Source: Silurus meridionalis (taxonomy: Eukaryota > Chordata > Actinopteri > Siluriformes > Siluridae). Taken from it: 64,000 bases of DNA. Location: positions 18,979,356 through 19,043,355 of the forward strand of contig NC_060884.1 of NCBI RefSeq assembly GCF_014805685.1, in the 5' to 3' direction. Position numbers and translations under genes: made by a program. The notes under the pieces are model-generated. The model was not told where the DNA came from. It ran no database searches and saw only the letters and a program-made list of their open reading frames with translations. Shown here one piece after another: positions 1 to 14,273 of the stretch. The stretch's first letter is position 1. Each line of letters opens with the position of its first letter.

Positions 1-149
1 TCTAGCAATTTCTCCACTCATACTAATATCCAACTTCTACATTTTATCAGCACCTACATCAGAAGAGAAGAATGTTAATTACAACAGCATACAAGTGAAA
101 GAAATTTCTTACCAATTCCAGTAATAATATTGATATTGAGCATAAGATC

Positions 150-395
150 CATATGTGCTTTTAAACATCCCATTTTACATGCTTTTACAATAACCTCCAC
201 TCTTCTGGGAAGATGTTCCACTAGATTTTGGCTTAGGGTTAATCTTGGGTCTTCTAGTTCCCAAGTGAAGTATATTTCTTGCTACACAATTGTGTGTCTT
301 GAACGTCGTGGTAGCATTTTGCGGAAGAACCTCATATGGCTAGAAAAGTCAGGTGACATAATAGTATTGCCCAGTGTAGTGTGTATATAAGTATG
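150..395 (-). mobile_element. Degenerate Tc1/mariner-like remnant
   Basis: Read on the plus strand, the stretch around 190-232 has the wording seen in antisense copies of a common fish Tc1-like transposase ('cctccactcttctgggaag' followed by a 'ttccactagattttgg' stretch). The same wording recurs at 24,489-24,520. Only this short block is recognisable and the rest to about 395 is too decayed to align by eye, so both boundaries are approximate. The transposase would have run on the minus strand. No intact reading frame or terminal inverted repeats are visible. Confidence 0.4.
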
Positions 396-873
396 TAATA
401 TCTGTAAGCAAATCCATGGCAACAATATCCTCTCTTTAAGATCTGTTTATTGTCTGTCATAACATCAGTAATGACTGCTGTAAAACATGGATAAAACAGG
501 TAGACTTATAAAACAGCAATACATGCTTGTGTAACACGTCTACGAAGTTAAATAAAAACATATAAAACAAGTGAGAAATATATATTCATCTTTGCATAAA
601 CAAATCATATTTTTTTCTCATTAGTACTAAGTATACGTAATAAGAAATAACAATTGTCCCTGCTAAGAAATGTAATGTAGATATTATATATATACACATC
701 TATATATTATATAGATAAAATAAGACATTTTGTAATGTTACTGCAATCAAAAAGTAAGTAAGAACAGCAAATAATAATGCTGACATTTTATTTATCATTA
801 CACTTTAAATTTACAAGATATGTCCTGTTAGATGTCCCTGGGAAATAGAGATATATATAGCAATATGCTGTAT

Positions 874-965
874 ATTATTTGTACACACCAGAACCCCTGT
901 CATTATATATATATGACCCTGTGTCTATATATATAATGACAGGGGTTCTGGTGTGTACAAATAAT
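874..965. repeat. Exact 40-bp inverted repeat with 12-nt spacer
   Basis: Positions 874-913 are the exact reverse complement of 926-965, checked base by base, around a 12-nt spacer (914-925). The outer 27 bp of each arm are unique sequence and the inner 13 bp are an AT run. No transposase or target duplication is visible, so it may be a very short fold-back element or a replication-born palindrome. Confidence 0.9.
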
Positions 966-1047
966 TTGACACGGCTCTCTTGCTTCTTTGGACACTAAAT
1001 CATAATCTAGATCTTCTTGATTGACATACAAGAATGCAGTTGTGTAC

Positions 1048-1050
<3 letters not shown>

Positions 1051-1098
<48 letters not shown>
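1051..1098. repeat. (GT)24 microsatellite
   Basis: Uninterrupted GT dinucleotide run. Open frames across it are repeat artefacts. Confidence 0.98.
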
Positions 1099-1100
<2 letters not shown>

Positions 1101-3670
1101 AAGAAAAACAAATAAACACAAATAGAGTCTCTATGCATATCATTCACTGATTAGTATAATATTGAAGGGGAAACAGTGAGAAGCCTCAGGAGGCAGTGGC
1201 GTTGGTATGGAAGCTGCAGTGCAAGGTGACGGACCAATCACTGTTGGAGTAAGACCTATACACTGACAAAGTAAGGTCAGAAAGCACTCTCAGCGGCCGG
1301 GCACAGCAGGAGATGTCTATCGGTACTCGGAAATGTGAAGGACAAAGAAATTCTATAGCAGCAGGAAGGCTATATGGTTTAGTCTATGATTATTTTAAGC
1401 ATGGCTAATTACACTAGTTATACTGCTCGTTGTATGCATCTTTAATATAGACTTTACACCATGACTGATGAAACTGGATGCTGGTAATTAAATCGGGAGT
1501 GTTAGAGGAGGGAAACCAAACTGTGTTGGACCTACTCCTGCTAAAGCAATTTATCAGACTCGATCTTACGGCCTAAGAAAGAGGCAATAAATTTGAGTAG
1601 AAAAGGAATACGTGGAGGATTAAAAAAACACAGAATTGCACAAGATCAGAAGTAAATGACTCAGTCTGAGCAATTTATTGATTCTTGCTCTTGCAAGGGT
1701 AGAAATAAACACAAATATTATTTTCCTAGTTGATATTCGCTGTTCATTTTTTTTCTTTAGTACTATAATAAATCATCTCAACATGTAGTTAAAAACAAAA
1801 GGTTAATAAAAACATCTGACAGCTAAAGCCTTATATTCCTAAATCTTGCAACTACATATATTTTCTTCTAATGTAAAAAATTAATAATTAATAATTAATT
1901 GATAATTTATATTATTTTATTGAATAACGTGTTTTGAAGTGTTAGCAGTATAAGTTTAAGAGGTTAAATTAAAAACAAAAACCTTCACATTTCACCTCCA
2001 CATGAAATCCACAGTGTGCCTGAAAAATCTTCATGCATAGCAATCAGTGTCTATTTAGATCTTATGATATATATTTTTTAGATTGGCAAAACAAGAACAT
2101 AATGAAATGGTATAAATTCTGAATCTTTCACAAGGTTGTGATGGACTGTAACATGAAACATGGCACATATCACACACAAGACACTGTTCCCAAACTCAGA
2201 AGCCAAAATTGAGAGAGATTACTTATATAGGTTTTTAAAACAAAGTAAAAATATGCCAACACATAATTTATTCCCTATGTATACAAATATGTGCAAACTT
2301 GCAAAGTGGGAAAATTATGGTTAGTGTTGCTACTTCACATGACTACAGGTTTGACCTTAACACACCTTTTTTGCGAGTTACTAATGAAGCCTCTGTGTGA
2401 ACATAGATACAAACTTCTATTTGGAAACCAACCAACCAAACAAACAAATAAATAAATGTTGGTTTTATGCCTTTTTCTAATAAAGCTTCTCAGATATAAT
2501 GAACAACATGATGGGGTAATGAATACTTAGACTTTATATGATCACAGATTAACATTTTGATTATATTATTATGAGTTACTAGAATACTGGCATGCATCAG
2601 AAAGGAAAAAATTAAATAGTGGATTTTAAAGCTTTACAGATATGGCCTTTGTAAAGATCAGTGAGATGAACAAATCGATCAGGAATCTTCAACAGTGATA
2701 TTTATTTTGGTAAAAATCTGTTTTTCTATGACAAACGGCTATGACAAAGTTCAATATGCCCAATATGCTGCTTGAAATTTAGAAATGATCAGGTGAGTAA
2801 ACAAAATCAGTTTTTTAATGGCCATTATGTACTTAAGCTCTATTGAAAATGACCGAAAGCCAAACTCAATTAAATACCCAAGAAATCAGACTGTAGAAAT
2901 GGTCCAATATCCCTTCCAAAATAGTACATACTAAGGAGTCATTAATTCTGCTTCATTGTAAGGGTGAAAAAGTAAAGGTAAAAGTTTATTTAAAACATAA
3001 TTGATCAAGGGTAATGTATTTATATTGCCAATATAGTACAATTAGTTATATTGTACCGTCACAGAAACATTCAGTTAAACTTTTCTGCCCAACTTATTGG
3101 TTATAATAGCAAATGTTAATGACTGTCCAATTACCTACTAATAATCAATGATTTATTAATCTTTCTGATTTCATATTCATATTACATCATTACAAAATTA
3201 ACGTACAAATGTAAAGAACCAATAACCAGTGTTTTAAAGTTTTTTCCCATACTTTATGAACATAACAGCCAAAACATATTTTGTATTAGACTCAAGAGAG
3301 AAGGATCAAATTGATTTATTTCAACAAATCTATCAGTTAGTCTGTTGTCACTATTTGTATTGGAGTTTTTATTACATTTAGACGAGAAGCATTTAGTCAT
3401 AAAAAATCAATCAAAATAATCCTACAGTCATATTAGAACCACAATAAATTGTTTCACTTCTACTGCAGCCCAATCCAGCAATAGAATCCAGTAATACATT
3501 CATTCTGCCTTGTTTACTTATTAACTTAGATTTGATGAGGTTTGGACAATAATTACAAATGTGATACCCAACAGCCGCCTAATTAATTTATTGTTTTTAT
3601 AAATCAAATCAAATCAGTGATATACTTGTGGTATTCATTTTGTAAACTTAAATAAACAGCTGAAATTGCA
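1099..3670. other. AT-rich non-coding stretch
   Basis: I see no exon, RNA gene or recognisable transposon here. Long stop-rich AT tracts dominate, for example around 1875-1925. If the minus-strand first exon at 4700-4799 is real, this would be part of its first intron. Confidence 0.5.
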
Positions 3671-3696
3671 ATATATATATATATATATATATATAT
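3671..3696. repeat. (AT)13 microsatellite
   Basis: Uninterrupted AT run between unique AT-rich flanks. From 3697 to about 4550 I see only AT-rich DNA with no recognisable feature. Confidence 0.97.
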
Positions 3697-4554
3697 GACC
3701 ATGGAGCAAGATACAAAAAGAAAAACAAAATTTTAGCAGGGGGTTCTTTAAGCGATTTGTAAAGAATTCACAAGTGAGTTGCTAATTTGAACAGAAATGT
3801 TTTTGTATATGTTTTTACATAGTTGTAATTAAAAATAATTATGATTTTTACTGTAAATGATGTAAAAAGCACCACAGTTGAACCCTTTTAAACTGTTCCG
3901 GTTTTCTTTTTTGTCTGGCTTTTGAGGATATTCTGTTGCATTAACACCTATTTTTCACCATTCATCATTATTATATTAATCAATGGATCACAGATCAATG
4001 TGCTGATTAGGTCTTTATGGTATTAACTAGAACTCCAGTATAAAATGTGAATATCACCACAACAGATTTATACAGTTATTCATATAAGGCAATTCTAAAT
4101 GATAAAGGGGAACATACCTATCCAGATCATGATGATTTTGAGTTAAACAGAATTATAAGATAGGATATAAGAAACTACAGGAAAGGCACTAAACAACGGT
4201 TGAGCCAATACAAAAATAAATAAAGGTCAGTCAATCAAGGTGAATGTTTTATAGTTATTTTGATTTATTTCTGTGTAGTCTGACACCATTGTGCGAAAAT
4301 ATCAATGTGATCATCTGCATGTGAGTAAAAAGGTTGGGCTTCTTTCTTTGTTCTTTGTGTATCTGTGTATTGTATGCATCTAATCTAGAGAACATGTAGG
4401 AAGCAATCGTATAGACTAAATTGCAACAACAAATATTAATTCAGTAGAGACAGAGAGGGTAAAACAAATGGTAAAGTATTTTCTTTGCCAATAAAATAAT
4501 GTCCGTTTTCTCTAGCAGGAGAAGCAGCAACACTCCTGGACAAGTGGGAGGGGA

Positions 4555-5155
4555 ATGGCGCTGAAAATCCGAGTCATGTGTCCGCTTCTGGACATTTATT
4601 ATAACCAAGTAGACAATAATACCATGAGCGGTCTGTGATCAAGCCCCGCCCCTTCACACCGACTGCGTGTCTGCGAACTGCACCAGCCACAGTACTTACC
4701 GTTCCCCGATACATGGTTCTCCACGTCCCCACTCGCGTTCAGCTGCAGAAAAAGTCCCGCGTAATGTGAAATCCACAGCAGCACCGCGAACCGACCCATT
4801 TCTCTTCAGCCGGCTTTCGTCCAGAGTTGGGCTCGTTCAAGCGCACATGTGGCGACAAAAGTGTCAGAATTTACACTCCACTCCTTCCAAAAGCACTATA
4901 TCCTCCTCAGGCAGAATGACAAACCAAAGTTCCTGCGAGAGAAGAAATGTCAAGTGATGCCTTTTTGAAAAATGTCAAAAGCTGGCTTTTTTTCCCCCTC
5001 GTCCACTAAAGAAACTCAGTTTCTCGTCTTAGGTCTCATACGAACTACAGCGCGGCAAGAGTGTGTGGCGTAGGAACATCATGGACAGGAGGAGGGAGGT
5101 GTGTGTGGGCAGGACCTTGGCTGGATAATCAGCTAGGCGGAGTGATACGAGGTGC
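4555..5155 (-). promoter_or_regulatory. CpG-rich block, presumptive promoter and 5' end of a minus-strand gene
   Basis: This interval is clearly richer in G, C and CpG than the tens of kilobases around it, with clusters such as 'cactcgcgttcagc', 'gcaccgcgaaccgacc' and 'cagcgcggcaag'. It surrounds the candidate first coding exon at 4700-4799. Vertebrate CpG islands often mark promoters, so transcription would start somewhere above 4800 and run leftwards. No TATA box or defined start site can be assigned from sequence alone. Confidence 0.55.
4700..4799 (-). CDS. Candidate first coding exon with signal peptide (gene unknown)
   Basis: Seen: on the minus strand an ATG at 4799 opens a 33-codon frame starting MGRFAVLLWISHYAG. 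It has a basic residue, then a hydrophobic core (about residues 4-20), then a small-residue region (NASGD) suited to signal-peptidase cleavage. After 100 coding bases it meets a consensus donor, AACG|GTAAGT, with GT at 4699-4698, leaving phase 1. It sits inside a CpG-rich block. Inference: this is exon 1 of a secreted or type I membrane protein whose remaining exons lie to the left, beyond an intron of at least 4.7 kb. An NAS N-glycosylation sequon overlaps the likely cleavage zone. The protein family is not recognised. No second exon could be identified between 1 and 4698, so the call rests on the start, signal peptide, donor and CpG context only. Confidence 0.5.
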
Positions 5156-5335
5156 TAATTAATTCATTAAACGTGGATGACGCACTCAGATACAGATTTA
5201 CATTTCATATGCGGAACTGTCAGGATTTCATTAACGTCATGGACATGCTGGAGTGTGTTTATAGCAGGCATTTCACTGAAGGTGGGAACAAATAAAGTGA
5301 TTCAAGATTGAATATCCAAAAGTTTATTGTCATAT

Positions 5336-5715
5336 TTTGTATTTCACAAAAATGAGTACACCCCTCATATTTTCTGTCCTCTAAAAATAATTCAACATAC
5401 AGCCATTATCGTCAAAATAAGTAATAAGTGCTAGTGATAAGTGCAAAAGTGATAACTCATTTAACCATGCAAAACCACATGTCATATTTATCATGTTCAT
5501 GTTTTTTGTCAGCTTCACAGGACCATAAAAATGTGTGTATTAAAGCAGTTAATATTTGGTGCTTTGAGTTCTTGCATACTGATCACTGGATGTTCAACAT
5601 GGCACCTAATGGCAAAGAACTCTAAGGATTTGAGAATTAGAATTGTTGCTCTCCACAAAGATGGCGTAGGCTATAAGAAGACTGGAACACCCTGAGACAG
5701 GAGCCAGTCTGTTAC
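5336..5715 (+). mobile_element. Tc1-like element remnant (5' end and start of transposase)
   Basis: The segment begins with the terminus 'atgagtacacccctcat' and has the inner motif 'aacatacagccattat'. Both recur at 25,302-25,320 and 25,448-25,465 at the start of a longer copy. A decayed transposase start follows at 5600 ('atggcacctaatggcaaag', frame MAPNGKEL then a stop), then relics of the helix-turn-helix region ('gttgctctccacaaagatgg'). Everything after about 5715 is lost. The family is Tc1/mariner, related to the element at 25.3-28.1 kb. Confidence 0.7.
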
Positions 5716-6117
5716 ACCATGCACACAAAGAAATTCTTACTTTATGTATCCTTTAAGCAGCCTGACTTAGATTAGGTACATAAGGAAAACAAACTAAGAA
5801 ACAGAAAAGACACAAGACATAACAAATGTACAAAGTTATGAAGCAGTTACAATACAAATGCAGGAACAGAAGTGTGTGCATGCTTAAAGTTTTCAGTGTG
5901 CAATGCATACATCATAAAAAGACGTGCAAAGTCCTGCAGAGGTAGATTGAGTCTATGTAGATATTCCTATTGTAAAGAAGGTATACGTGTGCAAATATAC
6001 AGATGCAGTCTGCAGTCAATTTTGGAATGTTTGGGAATTTTCCCAGTCAATTTAAATAATTCCACTAAAACAATTAGCAGTCCAATAAAGAAATCTTCAT
6101 TTGCACCAGAAGTACTG

Positions 6118-6118
<1 letters not shown>

Positions 6119-6187
<69 letters not shown>
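6119..6187. repeat. (GA)n microsatellite
   Basis: About 69 bp of GA units with two small A interruptions. It makes spurious open frames (RERERE and LSLSLS) on both strands. Confidence 0.97.
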
Positions 6188-6188
<1 letters not shown>

Positions 6189-7173
6189 ACATTGGAACAA
6201 AAGACACTCAGGGACAGGGATTGCTCCATACCTTTCTCTAAAGTAACATACAAAAGCATATCAACTAGTACTACAAAACAGGATGACCTATACTTCCCAG
6301 TTTGTGCCACAGCACAAAGCAGAGAAGAGATCGCTTGCCATTTGATATTTGCCAGTTGATATTTTCCTTACATAAATCAGTAATTTTTTGTAAATTAGAT
6401 TGTAAATAAAAGCAATTGTCAATATAGGCTAATATAAAGGAACACTTAATTTAATAGTCTAATTTAACTAACCAAAATGGAGCAACTACAAGGAAAATTC
6501 CTGAATTTCACAACTGCTATTTTCTGAACATAGAGAGCAAACGAGTGTATGTGAAAGCAAATGGCAAAATCACAAAAAATGCAAAGCAACAGCCTCCTTA
6601 ACTAGTTTTAGAATCATTAAAATTCTGCATTTACATACTTAATGCTGTGGAGCAGGTAAGTGACCGTAATAAATATTGGTTTCACACTTGGGCTTGTTGC
6701 CTCTTGATGACAAATAAACATAGCCAACCACGTTCACCTGTAGCCCGAAAGCACTGGACTCTATGACCTAACATCGCATGCCTCCTGTCTTCCCTAATGT
6801 TTTGATTATTGGACACAGTGCACTCATCAATTAGATTACAAGCACACTGAAAACCAGGCAGCTAATTATGTCACTTGGCAGCAATAAGATATTATGGGAA
6901 GTACTGGCCACAACAGCACAATATGAGAAAACATCAAGGGCTCATTATTGGAGTCAATGCAACCACAGGTTTTACACTCAGCAAGATGCGAGAGAAACTG
7001 CATAACCACTTTTTGGACCTTGGAGAGTGTCTCACTCTAGTTCCTGAACTGTAGCCTGACTTGACTCAGACCTTCTTTACGAATATTACTGACCTCAAGC
7101 CCTTACTATTTATGGTCTTTATGGAAAAAACTTTGCACTTAAACAGACTGCTCAGTGTGTAACTGATTCTTTT

Positions 7174-7209
7174 CACTCACTCACTCACTCACTCACTCAC
7201 TCACTCACT
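7174..7209. repeat. (CACT)9 microsatellite
   Basis: Nine uninterrupted CACT tetranucleotide units. Confidence 0.95.
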
Positions 7210-7618
7210 ACATCGTGGCAGCATGACTATGGCATCTCTCTAGCTTGCTAAAAGGACACAATGACTATGAGGTTAATTATGCAAAACAAAGTGCTTTTGA
7301 GTGTGTGTTCATTAATTCACTACAAGTAATTAGCTGCTGAGCTGCTTCTTTCCAAGATTTGTATTGCTGTCATTCATTCATGCCAAAATTCATCATCATT
7401 AAGAACATTATTAAGGTGCTTAATTGGACCTAAAAGACCACACACAAATGTTTGTACTTTGAGGAATTAAAATGGTAGTAGATTAGTTTAAACTTTGGGG
7501 AAAATTTTTAATGATGAAGATGATGAGGATTAGTTTAAAAGTTTAGACCTTTAAAAAAAAAAAAAAAAAAATATTATTTAATTTAATAGGTACACTTCAT
7601 ATGTTAATATTAAACATG

Positions 7619-7690
7619 TATATATAATTATTATAATAATATTATAATTATAATAATATATATAATTATAATAATATATATAATTATTTT
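7619..7690. repeat. AT-only tandem and palindromic repeat
   Basis: Nearly pure A/T DNA built from repeated TATATAATTATAATAA-like units. Each unit is largely self-complementary, so the block could form cruciforms. Confidence 0.75.
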
Positions 7691-8327
7691 CCGCACTCAG
7701 ACGATTGATTACTTGGCTTCTTTTGCTCTTTGCATCAAGAGCCATCACATAAATTTTCTCACATTTGCTTTGGTTTTATGAGTGCTGCATGTTTTCAGGA
7801 ACATTCATGACAACTGTGCACAGGGAAAACCAAAGTGACATAAAGAGCCATGGGCATCATGTGAACTTTATAAACACAATAACCAATGCATAGAAGGGGC
7901 AGGAAAAAGGAACAGAATTTTAAGTTCAAGCATAAAGAATACTTATTTTTAAGCATTAGAATAAAATATGATGTATTTTTAAGAAAAAAGTGTAGAAGGG
8001 TGGATTTAATAGACGTTCAGCCTCTCGCAAAGAGACTATGATGAATTTTGTCACAAGAGTCTATCACATTACTTTTACACAGTATTCTCTCACTGACTAC
8101 AAGAAAAACTGTCATTTAAAATATGATTGTATGCAATATGGACATTATATTTCAGAATATGTATGAATGCTAAACCAATAAAAGCAGAGATTGTCTATCC
8201 ATATGTCTATTTAACATTTATGAGGAAATAAGAGGTTTATCAATCCATAAAGTTGGGCATACTAAGAATCCATATCTTTCTACTGCAACACTCTGCTGCA
8301 CTGCCAATTACACACACAGACATTTTA

Positions 8328-8330
<3 letters not shown>

Positions 8331-8373
<43 letters not shown>
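8331..8373. repeat. (CT)n microsatellite
   Basis: Uninterrupted CT run of about 43 bp. Confidence 0.97.
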
Positions 8374-8375
<2 letters not shown>

Positions 8376-8769
8376 CGCCCCTCTCTCTATTTTCTGCACC
8401 TGTCACCCAGTGGAGCAGAGCAGGAAATGAAATATGGTGATAGGAATTCCTGCTGGTGTTTTGTGGGTCAGTGATTGTGGCAACTAGATGGAGCCCTCAT
8501 TTCTAGCCCAATTTCAGGCTACCTGTTTGATAGCCACTGCTGTCGAATTAGCTCAGCCCTTAGAGCCTGAGATACCAGGTGCACAGTGTTTCACTCATAT
8601 ACCATTCCCTTTCTCTTTCCCTCTCCCTTTTAAAGCAAAATGTAATTTCATTTAAAGCAATTTAACATACTTATTTTATAAGATTTATTTTTTTAACCAT
8701 CGTGCACAATCTTTGTTGTAAAGTGAAAGTCTAATTGTCAGCACTATTCATTAATTACACAATTACACA

Positions 8770-8812
8770 AAACTATACAACAAAGTTGTATAGTTTCCAA
8801 AAACTATACAAC
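8770..8812. repeat. Short palindrome plus third copy of its arm
   Basis: Arm 'aaactatacaac' (8770-8781) is followed after 3 nt by its exact reverse complement (8785-8796). A further direct copy of the arm lies at 8801-8812. Confidence 0.8.
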
Positions 8813-9045
8813 TATGATTATGTTTTTCTAAACCAAAATTCAGTAAGGTAGCTTTATAGAACCATTGTTGATTGCTCTTTTCAAAGTAAAATAGAAGAAA
8901 AAAAGATTTAAGGTTTCACTGAGACAAAGAACTATGTTTTACTGAGCATATTTTTGTTGATGCAGGATTATGGCACAAGCTGTTACAAAAGTGGCATACA
9001 CAAAGATACCTAAATAAAATACGTGTTACACATAAATACATACAG

Positions 9046-10750
<1,705 letters not shown>

Positions 10751-10816
10751 CATATATACTGCATATGATACCTAAATAAAATACGTGTTACACATAAATA
10801 CATACAGTACATACAT

Positions 10817-12511
<1,695 letters not shown>

Positions 12512-12586
<75 letters not shown>
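12512..12586. repeat. (TA)n microsatellite
   Basis: About 75 bp of pure TA, between Tc1 copy B and the truncated L2-type LINE. Confidence 0.97.
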
Positions 12587-12589
<3 letters not shown>

Positions 12590-12699
12590 AACAATAAAGA
12601 GCCATGAACCTGAGATACTTCTGAGAAAACAGAGAGCTGTAATAAACAGACCAATTCATAAATGTCTAAGCAAGTCTCTGAACAAAGCAATTCTGCATA

Positions 12700-14273
12700 G
12701 TCTTATGTTATGCTGATGATACTCAGCTATATATTTCATCTAAACCAGGCGATACAGCTCAATTAACCCGGATAACTGAGTGTGTTAAGGAACTAAGAGA
12801 TTGGATGACCCATAACTTTCTACTTTTAAATTCTGATAAGACTGAGATTTTGCTCATCAGCCCAAAAACTAGTATACAGACGCTCCAGCATCTCAACCTG
12901 CATTTAGACGGATGTTCTGTAACCGCTAGTTCAACGGTAAAAGACCTGGGTGTTATTTTAGACAGCGACTTGTCTTTCAAAAATCACATCAATCAAGTTA
13001 CAAAAACAGCCTTCTTTCACCTTAGAAATATTTCTAAGCTAAGAAATATGTTGTCCATATCCGATGCAGAGAAGCTCGTCCATGCGTTCATGACCTCCAG
13101 AATAGACTACTGTAATGCGTTACTAGGTGGATGTCCTGCATCATTAATAAACAAGCTTCAGTTAGTCCAGAATGCAGCAGCTAGAGTTCTTACAAGGTCA
13201 AAAAAATATGATCACATAACCCCGATCTTATCGTCCCTACATTGACTTCCTGTTAAGTTTCGAATAGACTACAAACTATTACTTCTCACTTATAAAGCAC
13301 TAAATGGTTTGGCTCCCATGTATCTATCCAGTCTTTTAACACGCTACAATCCGCCACGCTCCCTGAGATCTCAAAACTCTGGGCTTCTAGTAGTTCCTAG
13401 AATAGCAAAGTCCACTAAAGGTGGTAGAGCATTTTCACATTTAGCTCCTAAACTCTGGAATAGTCTTCCTGACGGTGTTCGGGGCTCAGACACACTCTCC
13501 CAGTTTAAGTGTAGATTAAAAACATATCTTTTTAGCAAAGCCTACACATAACACACATCACATCATAACCTTGTGCTCCAGAACATCTGATCACATGCAC
13601 ATTATCAACTTGTGCTGTTAATATCATGAACAGCAGCTACGCTAATTCCTCTCCACTGCTTCTCTTTCTCTCCCCATCCCGAGACACCCTGAGGTTTGGC
13701 CAGCTCCAGTCACCTCCCACCTCGTGATGATTACGGACCTTTGAAGAAGTAGATGCCGAACTCACAAACATCCCGAACCATCTAGAGACGTACCAGTGCC
13801 ATTTGAATCCCGCTACATGTGTGGAGTTTGACATTGGACCTCCTGGAGTGTTTAAAGGCTCTGGCATGGAGTAGCTGATGCTGGATCTGTGATGATCACA
13901 AATGCTGAGCTCATAAAACTCGGAGCTACTAACCATATAGACTGTATAAGACTGCAGAAAGAACATCACTTATAATCTTATACTCCAGTAATCATGTTAG
14001 TTCTCACTGTCCAGTGTTCTGTATTGTTGAAAGATTTATGATCAAACTCTTCATGTCACCCAGATGAGGATGGGTTCCCCTTTTGAGTCTGGTACCTCTC
14101 AAGGTATCTTCCTCATAACATCTAAGGGAGTTTTTCCTTGCCACAGTCGCCACGGCTGCTCATCAGGGACAAATTCACACCATTCACCATCACTGTTGAT
14201 TTGTGTAAAGCTGCTTTGAGACAATGTCTGTTGTGAAAAGCGCTATACAAATAAACTTGACTTGACTTGACTC
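12700..14273 (+). mobile_element. L2-type (CR1/L2 clade) LINE, 5'-truncated copy 1
   Basis: The copy begins inside the reverse transcriptase at the YADD motif ('tatgctgatgatactcagc', 12,709) and runs through the end of ORF2. The 3' UTR block reads 'tttgagtctggtacctctc' and 'gggagtttttccttgccac', then 'aaagctgctttgagacaatg', and ends in the short tail (TTGAC)n. Truncation at the 5' end is normal for target-primed reverse transcription. The sequence is almost identical to 20,101-21,665 of the longer copy. Confidence 0.9.
12707..13553 (+). pseudogene. ORF2 C-terminal part of L2-type LINE copy 1
   Basis: Encodes the end of a non-LTR reverse transcriptase. It has YADDTQLY (the catalytic aspartates), then LRDWMTHNFLLLNSDKTEIL, LGVILDSDLSFKNHI, the thumb-region block SRIDYCNALLGG and the C-terminal GRAFSHLAPKLWNSLP and FKCRLKTYLF motifs, ending SKAYT then a stop. 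A TGA at about 13,243, where copy 2 has TGG (LHWLPV), and small frame breaks near 12,735-12,745 disrupt it. The N-terminal endonuclease and most of the polymerase are absent. Confidence 0.9.

Larger units (their letters stand above)
5716..8330. other. Non-coding stretch with scattered simple repeats
   Basis: No exon or recognisable transposon was found. It holds the (GA)n, (CACT)n and AT-rich tandem repeats listed separately and an A-run near 7552-7570. Confidence 0.5.

Noticed and set aside
903..1121. Frames made of poly-His/Thr, poly-Cys/Val, poly-Tyr/Ile or poly-Ser/Leu across the window
   Set aside because: All coincide with dinucleotide or tetranucleotide microsatellites.
7174..7209. 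Regular spaced repeats considered as CRISPR-like
   Set aside because: They are simple tetranucleotide repeats without spacers, and the genome is that of a vertebrate.
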